The notes under the pieces: generated by a model
The model's database searches: none
What the model was told of the DNA's origin: nothing
Seen by the model: the letters and a program-made list of their open reading frames with translations, nothing else
Origin: Candidatus Dojkabacteria bacterium UBA5749
Lineage (GTDB): Bacteria > Patescibacteriota > Dojkabacteria > SC72
Length of the DNA stretch: 8,416 nucleotides
Direction of reading: 5' to 3'
Assembly: GCA_002419125.1 (NCBI GenBank)
Contig: DIFL01000014.1
Location: 4,221-12,636, forward strand
Position numbers and translations under genes: made by a program
Shown here: positions 1 through 5,657 of the stretch, in pieces
Position numbering within the stretch: the first letter of the stretch is position 1
Layout: every line of letters starts with the position of its first letter

Positions 1-131
1 TCTTGATAGTCAGTAATATCTGTAGTTTGTATTAATATGTGTTTACCATTGTTCATAGTAAATTCGTATATATCTTCTAAGATATTTTCTTTAAGGGGAC
101 TCATTGATATATGTATATGTGAATCATGCAT
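1..131 (-). CDS. N-terminus of a TatD-like metal-dependent hydrolase (partial)
   Basis: An open frame starts at the ATG at 131-129 and runs leftwards off the window edge without a stop, giving 43 codons. The protein begins MHDSHIHIS. The D-S-H-x-H block right after the start is the metal-binding HxH signature at the N-terminus of TatD-family and related amidohydrolase-fold enzymes. It is followed by a helix-like stretch and the hydrophobic strand HILIQ (residues 31-35), as expected for strand and helix 1 of a TIM barrel. TatD proteins are usually about 250-270 residues, so over 80% of the gene is missing here. The ATG at 127 in another frame hits a stop within nine codons, which supports 131. 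The gene is divergent from the plus-strand gene at 211. Another HxH hydrolase family is possible; substrate unknown. Confidence 0.6.
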   Translation of the reverse strand, partial: MHDSHIHISMSPLKENILEDIYEFTMNNGKHILIQTTDITDYQ

Positions 132-137
132 GGGGAT

Positions 138-146
138 ATTTTAGCA
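138..146 (-). promoter_or_regulatory. Extended -10 promoter of the TatD-like gene
   Basis: On the minus strand the sequence reads TGC-TAAAAT, an extended -10 element (TGn plus a 5/6 match to TATAAT). Only six bases separate it from the ATG at 131, so transcription would begin at or next to the start codon, predicting a leaderless mRNA. No convincing -35 hexamer is visible at 17 bp, which is common for extended -10 promoters. Confidence 0.4.
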
Positions 147-161
147 TAGATTTCGTGCTAA
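141..161. repeat. Inverted repeat overlapping a divergent promoter (operator candidate)
   Basis: TTAGCA (141-146) and TGCTAA (156-161) are a perfect 6-bp inverted repeat with a 9-base spacer. The left arm overlaps the predicted -10 of the leftward gene, and the element lies between the two divergent starts at 131 and 211. Its position and symmetry suit a repressor site, but arms this short can occur by chance in AT-rich DNA. Confidence 0.3.
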
Positions 162-192
162 TTATTATACTTGTATTTTCTTTTTAAAAATG

Positions 193-201
193 TGATACAA
201 T
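193..201 (+). promoter_or_regulatory. Extended -10 promoter of the cysteine-rich protein gene
   Basis: TGA-TACAAT is an extended -10 (TGn plus 5/6 match to TATAAT). TTGTAT lies 19 bp upstream as a poorly spaced -35. The -10 ends nine bases before the ATG at 211, so the transcript would have a leader of about three bases, and no Shine-Dalgarno sequence is present between them. Confidence 0.4.
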
Positions 202-210
202 ATCTCCGTT

Positions 211-888
211 ATGAAAGGTCGGTTATATGCCAATTGGTTGGTGATTATTACATTTTTTCTTTTCTTCTCTTCACTGGGTATTTTCCTGTTATATATTCAA
301 GATAACCTTGTATCAAAACAGTGTGCGTATGGAGATGATTTAGGAATTAACTGTATATGTAATAGTGATGGAGTAAAGATATGTGACGAGCAGATATTAA
401 AGGAAAGTGAAGGTACCAATTTTACCTCTAATGGACTAGTATATTCTTTTGATTTCTTGAACAGTCTAGAAATCAATTCTGATATTAATCAAATGGTTAA
501 GTTCTCGGATATATCTAAGGTAGGAACGGATTTAAAGGTAACATTAGAGATAGGGAGTCTGTGTAATAGCGAGAACTTAGTATCTCCCCAAATGGGTTTT
601 TATAGGTTGGAAGAAGATAAATTAATATTAACAGTAGTCAGTAATCTCTCTAATGCCTCCTTTAATCTCCCCTGTAAATCAGAGAATGTATTTAATATTA
701 AGAATTTTGATGTTAATATTTCTAGTACCTTTAAAATACAGTATCAAGATGAATACAAGAATGTATATCAAGCAGACACCTGTATCTACCAAGGATATAT
801 TAGAAATAATGGAGATGTATACAAATCACAACAAGCAGACCTAATCTGTAGGTGTGAGAATGGAGTTAGTGTATGTAGAGAGGATTAG
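211..888 (+). CDS. Membrane-anchored extracellular protein with paired CxC cysteine motifs
   Basis: A 225-residue protein of unknown function. Residues 1-9 are short and basic, 10-29 are strongly hydrophobic (signal anchor or uncleaved signal peptide), and the remaining ~195 residues should lie outside the membrane. It has ten cysteines, all after the anchor: 38, 48, 50, 58, 118, 155, 191, 213, 215 and 222. Two segments resemble each other: CICNSDGVKIC (48-58) and CRCENGVSVC (213-222). Each is preceded by a further cysteine (38, 191), giving C...CxC...GVxxC, reminiscent of the end of VWC-type domains. Between them is a beta-rich central domain (about 75-185) with the other two cysteines. The even count and outside location suggest disulfides. 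It converges on mraY and its stop overlaps that of mraY. It might be a surface or adhesion protein; nothing in the sequence shows a role in wall synthesis. Confidence 0.75.
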   Translation: MKGRLYANWLVIITFFLFFSSLGIFLLYIQDNLVSKQCAYGDDLGINCICNSDGVKICDEQILKESEGTNFTSNGLVYSFDFLNSLEINSDINQMVKFSDISKVGTDLKVTLEIGSLCNSENLVSPQMGFYRLEEDKLILTVVSNLSNASFNLPCKSENVFNIKNFDVNISSTFKIQYQDEYKNVYQADTCIYQGYIRNNGDVYKSQQADLICRCENGVSVCRED

Positions 889-897
889 AGTAATCCT
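881..897. terminator. Hairpin spanning the convergent stop codons (possible bidirectional terminator)
   Basis: AGGATTA (881-887) and TAATCCT (891-897) form a perfect 7-bp stem with a 3-base loop. The stem contains all of the mraY stop codon (885-887) and most of the stop of the plus-strand gene (886-888, whose last base is in the loop). Because it is an inverted repeat it would fold in both transcripts. Neither side has a run of T after the stem, so it is not a standard intrinsic terminator; it may act weakly or stabilise 3' ends. Confidence 0.4.
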
Positions 898-1913
898 ACA
901 AATATTCCAACGATACAAGCTAAGAATGTAAATAGCCAAAATCTCATTGTTATTTTGTAATGTGGCCACCCTATTGCTTGAAAATGATGATGTATTGGAG
1001 CTATTTTAAATATCCTTCTTTTAAAAAATTTCATACTTAATATTTGAATAGCACTTGAAAGCATTATTAACCAAGTAATGGAGGTCATAAAGAAGTATGG
1101 AAGGATATTGTTGGTGACAAGACCAATAAAAAATATTGCAAAAGCTAGGGGCATAGCACCAGGCCCACCATTCCAAAATCTGGCGGGAGGAATATTAAAG
1201 TAAAGATCTACTAAGAGTACTCCAAGTGTAATTGCAAGAAATGGAAGATATTCGTATCTTTGTTGAATGATTAAAAGTACAATCATTGCGGATACAATTA
1301 TGATAAAGATACCAACCATTAATCCATCTAAACCATCTGTTAATTCTCCAGAATATATTGCAAATTGGCTTACGATTGATAACAGTATTAATACTGCAGG
1401 TGTAATTGAGATAGTTATAGCACTTGTAAGTGAAATACTTTCAAAAGTATTTGTTGTGGAAAGAAGATACATTACCCCAATATTGAGTAATATAGTAAAA
1501 AATAGTTTACCTAGTCTCCATTCAAAAGTTTCCTGCATTGCCTTAATCTTTGGATTATTTTTAAAACCATTTGTAAATATGGCAACATCTATAAACCCCC
1601 AGAAACCAAAAAGAAGGAAACCAATAAGTAAAGCATGTAATTGTGGGGAGAGAGGTATAAATATGTATGATATTATTGGTATAACAATCCATATTAATAT
1701 TCCTCCCATATTAGGAGTACCATTAGTTTGAGTGGTTTTCATTATTCTCATAAATATTGAGTTAGTACCCTCTCTTGAACCCAATTTTGTTTTCTTAATT
1801 CCACTTACCTGATTAAACCTATAGAGGATATTAATTAGTATAGGAGCAAATAAAGCAGAAACAAGGGTTGAGACAAATAGATATTTTAAACTCTCTTTTA
1901 TTATGTCTATCAT
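885..1913 (-). CDS. mraY: MraY-family phospho-MurNAc-pentapeptide transferase with altered catalytic residues
   Basis: A 342-residue polytopic membrane protein of the prenyl-phosphate glycan-1-phosphate transferase family. MraY normally transfers phospho-MurNAc-pentapeptide from UDP to undecaprenyl phosphate, giving lipid I at the inner face of the membrane. About ten hydrophobic segments are visible. Family signatures kept: GTPNMGG (65-71), the first aspartate of the DD pair (D109), TDGLDGL (192-198), the HHH motif (308-310) and MRFW (323-326). Changed: the second D of the DD pair is V110; the usual NAVN before TDGLDG reads YSGE (187-190); and the metal-binding aspartate of the FMGDxGS loop is glycine (WNGGPG, 247-252, G250). 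The frame is intact and the length normal, so this is not an obvious pseudogene. It lies 31 bp after ftsI as the last gene of the cluster. Its start lacks a Shine-Dalgarno sequence. Family membership is firm; lipid I synthesis is inferred. Confidence 0.85.
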   Translation of the reverse strand: MIDIIKESLKYLFVSTLVSALFAPILINILYRFNQVSGIKKTKLGSREGTNSIFMRIMKTTQTNGTPNMGGILIWIVIPIISYIFIPLSPQLHALLIGFLLFGFWGFIDVAIFTNGFKNNPKIKAMQETFEWRLGKLFFTILLNIGVMYLLSTTNTFESISLTSAITISITPAVLILLSIVSQFAIYSGELTDGLDGLMVGIFIIIVSAMIVLLIIQQRYEYLPFLAITLGVLLVDLYFNIPPARFWNGGPGAMPLAFAIFFIGLVTNNILPYFFMTSITWLIMLSSAIQILSMKFFKRRIFKIAPIHHHFQAIGWPHYKITMRFWLFTFLACIVGIFVGLL

Positions 1914-1944
1914 ATTAATAAGTACAAAATTATTTTAGATTATC

Positions 1945-3789
1945 TCAGTTTCTCTTTGATATTTCTAGGTCATGTGCAATATTTAGAAAAATATCTGTCC
2001 ATAGTGGTACTACAGTTGACGCTGCATAGGGGTCGTTTTTTGGCTCTTCTAATCTAACTAACATAATCATTTTCGCATCGTCTGCTGGTGCAAATCCTAC
2101 AAAAGTTGTTATTGTCTTATTATCTTCGTATCCTGTACCATCTTTTTTTGCTACTTGCGCAGTTCCTGTTTTCCCAGCGATATAATAGTCTCTAAGCAGT
2201 TTAATATATCTTTCATTTATACCTCCGTCTTCTATTACATGAGTCATCATCTCTGCAACAGTATCTGCAGTGTCTTGAGATATTGGTTCTGAGAGAACCT
2301 GTGGAGGATATTTTATTGTTTCTTCATCATTAGATATCGTAGAGATAATGTATGGTCTCATTCTCTTCCCATGATTGGCAATAGTACTAATAGCTGATAC
2401 CACCTGAAGAGGTGTAGCAGATATTCCCTGCCCATATGATGCAGTTATAATGTCTAACCTAGTCCATTCGTCAAAAGTTCTAAGGTAGCTATTACTTTCC
2501 TCTTGAAGACCTATTCCAATAAAGTTTCCTATTCCAAACTCTTTTAATTTGTTGTAATAGTATGCAGAGTCTACCTCTAGAGCAGTTCTTGCTAAACAAG
2601 GGTTGCTAGAATTTTTTAGCATATCTGCTAATTTCTGTAATCCATCTGATCTTCTATCCCATGTATATATTTTTCTTCCCTTAAGATCTTCATACTTAGT
2701 TGCCTCATATAAATCAAGGTAACCTGTTGAATCATTACATGTATACTCTTCATCAATTGAACCAGATTCAAGTGCGATGGCTACTGTAATAGGTTTGTGT
2801 ACTGAACCGTATTCATATACATCTGCAATAGCTAAATTCTTAAAAATCCAAGGGTCAGATATTCTCCAGTACTCATTTGGATTATACGAGGGGTAGTTTG
2901 CCATACTTAGTATCTCTCCTGTTTTCGGATTCATAATAATTACACTACCACTTTTAGAACTGGTACTCTCTACATGCTTTTTCAAAATTCCCTCTACTTT
3001 GTTTTGTAGGGAAGGTTTAATAGTAAGGGTAAAGTCCTTGCCAGATCTAGCTTGGACAGGTTCATACTCTGCAGTAAGAATAGTGTTTCCACTAGAATCT
3101 TTCTCTTCATATGTATACCCCTCTTTACCAGTAATATCTCCAAAATAAAAGCCCTCTACTCCATACATACCTAAATCTTTTCCCTCGCTATCCTTTCCAA
3201 TAAAGCCTAGAACATGGGAAGCTAATTCTCCATTGGGATATACCCTTTTTAATGCTCTTTCAAAGTACAATCCAAATCCAGGCCTTTTAGTGTTTTCGTC
3301 TCCAAATATATCGGCATTTTCCAAAGCTATTTTTGTTTCAGTATCAACACCCTTGGCAAGTGGAGCATATACAAAATCATCAGTAATCTTTTCTGAAATA
3401 GTACTATTCTCTACTGCTAATATGGAAGAAACTGTTGAAACATATTTATCTTTTTTACTAAAAAAAAGTTTTCTTTCTCTTTCATCAGTACTTAGGGACG
3501 CATATATATTCCATATGGGTTGATCTACAGCCAGTATTGTTCCATCCTGTGCAACTATTTGTCCTCTTTGTGCTGTTTGTTTGTCTGAGTCAGTATACTG
3601 TTGTTTAGCAATTGAGATAAATTTATCAGATTCAAGTATCTGCCATCTAAAAGCTTGAAAAAAAATTACTACTCCTATACCTGAAAGGATTGTAATAACT
3701 AATTTGTAATTGTTTTTTTGAATTTTTGCACCAGTAGATGCATCTTTATTTTTTTTTCTATGAGAGTGTAAATGACTAAGACTTGTCAT
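1945..3789 (-). CDS. ftsI: Class B penicillin-binding protein, septal transpeptidase FtsI (PBP3-like)
   Basis: A 614-residue DD-transpeptidase that crosslinks septal peptidoglycan. Residues 1-28 are a basic, cytoplasmic His/Lys/Asn-rich tail, 29-46 a single membrane anchor, about 70-240 the dimerisation (pedestal) domain beginning with RGQIVAQDGTILA (75-87), and about 275-605 the transpeptidase. All three active-site motifs are present: S329-V-H-K332 (SxxK, nucleophile S329), S394-S-N396 (SxN) and K540-T-G542 (KTG), with YGQG at 452-455. No PASTA repeats follow. Its length is typical of FtsI. The ATG overlaps the stop of the upstream ftsL-like gene by one base (TAATG), implying translational coupling, and no strong Shine-Dalgarno site is needed or seen. 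The stop codon is TGA. Codons 11-14 contain a run of nine A on the coding strand. The fixed ftsL-ftsI order supports FtsI over an elongation PBP2. Confidence 0.95.
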   Translation of the reverse strand: MTSLSHLHSHRKKNKDASTGAKIQKNNYKLVITILSGIGVVIFFQAFRWQILESDKFISIAKQQYTDSDKQTAQRGQIVAQDGTILAVDQPIWNIYASLSTDERERKLFFSKKDKYVSTVSSILAVENSTISEKITDDFVYAPLAKGVDTETKIALENADIFGDENTKRPGFGLYFERALKRVYPNGELASHVLGFIGKDSEGKDLGMYGVEGFYFGDITGKEGYTYEEKDSSGNTILTAEYEPVQARSGKDFTLTIKPSLQNKVEGILKKHVESTSSKSGSVIIMNPKTGEILSMANYPSYNPNEYWRISDPWIFKNLAIADVYEYGSVHKPITVAIALESGSIDEEYTCNDSTGYLDLYEATKYEDLKGRKIYTWDRRSDGLQKLADMLKNSSNPCLARTALEVDSAYYYNKLKEFGIGNFIGIGLQEESNSYLRTFDEWTRLDIITASYGQGISATPLQVVSAISTIANHGKRMRPYIISTISNDEETIKYPPQVLSEPISQDTADTVAEMMTHVIEDGGINERYIKLLRDYYIAGKTGTAQVAKKDGTGYEDNKTITTFVGFAPADDAKMIMLVRLEEPKNDPYAASTVVPLWTDIFLNIAHDLEISKRN

Positions 3790-4094
3790 TAGTTCTTTGC
3801 AACTAAAGTGGAATCTTCTATGTATACAAATGTTTGTACTTTCTCCATTGAGAGATTTAGTTTTTTAGTAGAGAGACTTTCAATAACGCGAAGGGAGTTA
3901 TTCTTTGCTATCTGCTCAGATATTGTCCTATTCTCTTCTAACAAATACTCTTTTTCTGAGTTTAATGATTCTAATTTACTCCCTAATGGAGTAAGAATTG
4001 AATTTACAATTAATTGGGAGAGAACAAATATTACAAAGGAAAGTAGTAAAAGAAGAGAGAATATTCTATTGTTAAAAGTTACCTTTTTTATCAT
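3789..4094 (-). CDS. ftsL: FtsL/DivIC-like cell-division protein
   Basis: A 101-residue bitopic protein: a basic cytoplasmic stub (1-11), one long hydrophobic segment (about 12-34), a heptad-like helix rich in Leu, Glu, Asn and Ser (about 36-66), then a C-terminal tail of about 35 residues. This size and topology match FtsL/DivIC, which pair through periplasmic coiled coils and, with FtsQ-type proteins, recruit and activate FtsW-FtsI. Sequence conservation in this family is too low to prove identity, so the call rests on topology plus the invariant rsmH-ftsL-ftsI position. It starts six bases after the rsmH stop, with only a weak AAGAA before the ATG, and its TAA overlaps the ftsI ATG by one base. 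DivIC is the main alternative name. Confidence 0.8.
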   Translation of the reverse strand: MIKKVTFNNRIFSLLLLLSFVIFVLSQLIVNSILTPLGSKLESLNSEKEYLLEENRTISEQIAKNNSLRVIESLSTKKLNLSMEKVQTFVYIEDSTLVAKN

Positions 4095-4100
4095 TTCTTG

Positions 4101-4988
4101 TTATATTTTTTCTATTACTCTCAACTTAGCTGAAGCGGATCTGGGATTACTCCTTACCTCTTGGTCGGTTGGGGCAATTATTTCTTTAGTAAGAAGTTGC
4201 ACCTGTCCGCTTTCAACTAAATTGTTAAAATATTTTTTTACTATCCTATCTTCAAGTGAATGGAAGGAGATTACACACAACCTTCCTTTACTGTTTAAGA
4301 ACTTAAAAGACTTTTCTAATCCTGTTTGTAGTGAGTCTAACTCATCATTTACCACTATCCGCAGAGCCTGAAAGACTCTGCGAGAAGGGTTCTTAGAACT
4401 TTGATGAGCTGCCGGCACAACTCTATAGACTAGCCTTGTAAGATCTCCAACCGTATTAATATTCGTAATCTCTTTTTTTATTGCTTTTGCTATCTTGTTT
4501 GCATATTTTTCTTCTCCATATCGCAAGAAAAGTGCAGTTAGTTCTTTCTCTGGCAAAACGATAAGTAAATCTTTAGCACTTACACCTAGTTGAGTATCCA
4601 TTCTCATGTCCAAAGGCTCGCTATCTTGTTGATAGCTAAATCCTCTGTTATGTGAGTTTTCTAACTGTCTTGAAGAAAGTCCTAAGTCCATTAGAATTCC
4701 ATCAGGTTTTCTAGAATACTTCTCTACACAGGAATCTATCTTTGAGAAGTTGGATTTTACAATTTCCCAATTGGTAGCTAAAAAATCTTTGTAAAACAGT
4801 TTTACAAAATCAATAGCATATTGGTCTTGATCGATACTTAAAAGATTTCCTTTAGGATTTAATCTCTTTAGTATTTCGATACTGTGTCCCCCATCTCCTA
4901 GAGTACAATCAATGTAAAAGCCATCATCTTTGATATTTAGGTAGTTAAGAGTTTCTGATAGTAGTACTGGGATATGAATCTTTTCCAT
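4101..4988 (-). CDS. rsmH: 16S rRNA (cytosine-1402 N4)-methyltransferase RsmH (MraW)
   Basis: A 295-residue SAM-dependent methyltransferase that modifies C1402 of 16S rRNA in the ribosomal P site. Diagnostic blocks: HIPVLLSETL at the N-terminus (5-14), the SAM-binding motif DCTLGDGGHS (27-36), SIDQD (51-55, end of strand 2), DGILMDLGLSSRQL (96-109), LDMRMD (126-131), RRVFQALRIVVNDEL (203-217), VISFHSLEDR (239-248) and the C-terminal NPRSASAKLR (281-290). Length and motif order are standard. Its ATG directly abuts the TAG of mraZ, and it has the only perfect Shine-Dalgarno sequence in the window, inside the end of mraZ. It has no direct role in wall synthesis, but its place after mraZ is one of the most conserved in bacteria. 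Confidence 0.97.
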   Translation of the reverse strand: MEKIHIPVLLSETLNYLNIKDDGFYIDCTLGDGGHSIEILKRLNPKGNLLSIDQDQYAIDFVKLFYKDFLATNWEIVKSNFSKIDSCVEKYSRKPDGILMDLGLSSRQLENSHNRGFSYQQDSEPLDMRMDTQLGVSAKDLLIVLPEKELTALFLRYGEEKYANKIAKAIKKEITNINTVGDLTRLVYRVVPAAHQSSKNPSRRVFQALRIVVNDELDSLQTGLEKSFKFLNSKGRLCVISFHSLEDRIVKKYFNNLVESGQVQLLTKEIIAPTDQEVRSNPRSASAKLRVIEKI

Positions 4989-5426
4989 CTATTTATCCTC
5001 CTTCATCTTCTCTATCTCTTGTGCAATCTTATCGCTATTGGTATTTAGATATTTAACTCTTTCCTCCCACTTTTCTTTATCCCAAATCTCTATCCAGTTA
5101 ACCAGTCCAAGAAATATAATCTCTTTATCTAGTGAACCATATTCAAAGAGGGATTGTGGTATTACAAATCTTCCAAGTTTATCTAGCGATATTTCAACTG
5201 CACTACCTATTAAAAATCTAGATGTATCACGAATATTTTTATTTATAAAAGAGCCATTAATAACGTCTTTTGCTATCTTTTCCCACATTCCTTTATTAAC
5301 AAGTATTAATGAGTTCTCATACCCCCTTGTTAATATTATCTCCTCCCCTAGTTCATCTCTAAACCTTTTAGGAAGTGATACTCTTTTCTTTTCACCGATT
5401 TTACTTTGGTACTCTCCTATAATCAT
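4989..5426 (-). CDS. mraZ: MraZ transcriptional regulator of the dcw cluster
   Basis: With the start at 5426 this is a 145-residue protein of two AbrB-like MraZ domains. The first opens MIIGEYQSKIGEKKRVSLP; its R15 matches the key Arg of E. coli MraZ in position, although the Asp of DxxxR is Gly (G11). The second contains LDKLGRFVIP, an intact DxxxR. MraZ forms ring-shaped oligomers and binds tandem repeats at its own promoter, repressing dcw genes in E. coli and activating them in Mycoplasma. An upstream GTG at 5462 would add 12 residues (MARSGKKWYILD), but they have no MraZ counterpart and would be coded by the operator repeats, so 5426 is preferred. No good Shine-Dalgarno site precedes it. 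The TAG stop abuts the rsmH ATG. Usual MraZ length is about 140-150. Confidence 0.93.
   Translation of the reverse strand: MIIGEYQSKIGEKKRVSLPKRFRDELGEEIILTRGYENSLILVNKGMWEKIAKDVINGSFINKNIRDTSRFLIGSAVEISLDKLGRFVIPQSLFEYGSLDKEIIFLGLVNWIEIWDKEKWEERVKYLNTNSDKIAQEIEKMKEDK
4997..5003 (-). promoter_or_regulatory. Strong ribosome binding site of rsmH
   Basis: The minus strand reads AAGGAGG, eight bases before the rsmH ATG. It lies inside the last codons of mraZ (K-E-D). This shows the organism keeps an anti-Shine-Dalgarno 16S end, although most other starts here lack such a site. It fixes the rsmH start and lets it be translated independently of mraZ. Confidence 0.85.
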
Positions 5427-5428
5427 GT

Positions 5429-5463
5429 CCAAAATATACCACTTTTTACCACTTCTTGCCACT
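5429..5463 (-). promoter_or_regulatory. MraZ operator: tandem AGTGG repeats at 10-bp period
   Basis: On the minus strand AGTGG occurs three times at exact 10-base steps (5463-5459, 5453-5449, 5443-5439), with a degenerate fourth copy TTTGG at the same phase (5433-5429), each followed by a 5-base spacer. One helical turn per repeat puts all copies on one DNA face. This matches known MraZ boxes (TGGGN with 5-base spacers in E. coli; AAAGTG(G/T)N3 in Mycoplasma). It lies just downstream of the predicted -10 and ends two bases before the mraZ ATG, a position suited to autorepression. Confidence 0.85.
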
Positions 5464-5493
5464 AATGTACCATTAATATTTAATAACGGTCAA
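5464..5493 (-). promoter_or_regulatory. Predicted promoter of the mraZ-rsmH-ftsL-ftsI-mraY operon
   Basis: TTGACC (5493-5488, 5/6 to the -35 consensus) and TACATT (5469-5464, 4/6 to TATAAT) are separated by 18 bases. Transcription would start near 5457, inside the first MraZ repeats, giving a leader of about 30 bases. The hexamers are imperfect, but the fit with the operator immediately downstream raises confidence. Confidence 0.55.
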
Positions 5494-5564
5494 GAGTGTA
5501 TTACTACAAGCTATGTATTACGGGGGAAAGATTACTATTACAATGTAAATATTTTAGTCGCAGA

Positions 5565-5590
5565 ATTTTGCAGAGGGTAAATAGCAAAAT
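5565..5590. repeat. 7-bp inverted repeat in the murA-mraZ gap
   Basis: ATTTTGC (5565-5571) and GCAAAAT (5584-5590) are perfect inverted copies with a 12-base spacer. No T-run follows on either strand, so a terminator is unlikely. It could be a regulator site or chance. Nearby, TTACAATGTAA (5538-5548) is an 11-base palindrome about a central base. Confidence 0.3.
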
Positions 5591-5606
5591 ATTGAGGACA
5601 TTAATA

Positions 5607-5635
5607 TATATTGATATTTCAATATAATTAGTCAA
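5607..5635 (-). promoter_or_regulatory. 8-bp inverted repeat beside a second possible promoter
   Basis: TATATTGA (5607-5614) and TCAATATA (5619-5626) form a perfect 8-bp stem with a 4-base loop, about 32 bases past the murA stop. Just upstream on the minus strand is TTGACT (5635-5630), a good -35, with TATATA (5610-5605) 19 bases on as a poorly spaced -10. The repeat may be an operator in that promoter or a weak AT-only 3' hairpin of murA. No T-run follows it. Confidence 0.3.
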
Positions 5636-5657
5636 TTCTAAACACTATTATTCTACC

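Noticed and set aside
1267..1731. Plus-strand open frame of 154 codons inside mraY
   Set aside because: Antisense shadow of the conserved mraY frame; no recognisable motif and no ribosome binding site.
885..1913. mraY as a pseudogene because of lost catalytic residues
   Set aside because: The frame is intact, the length is normal and other conserved blocks are preserved, which points to divergence under selection.
1945..1947. UGA read as glycine (code 25, as in Gracilibacteria/SR1)
   Set aside because: No in-frame TGA occurs inside any gene and GGN codons serve glycine; TGA sits exactly at the expected end of ftsI.
3808..4371. Plus-strand open frame of 187 codons across ftsL and rsmH
   Set aside because: Antisense to two real genes; composition is typical of a reverse-frame shadow, with no family motif.
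5038..5580. Plus-strand open frame of 180 codons over mraZ and the upstream gap
   Set aside because: Covers mraZ and its operator antisense; no start signal and no recognisable domain.
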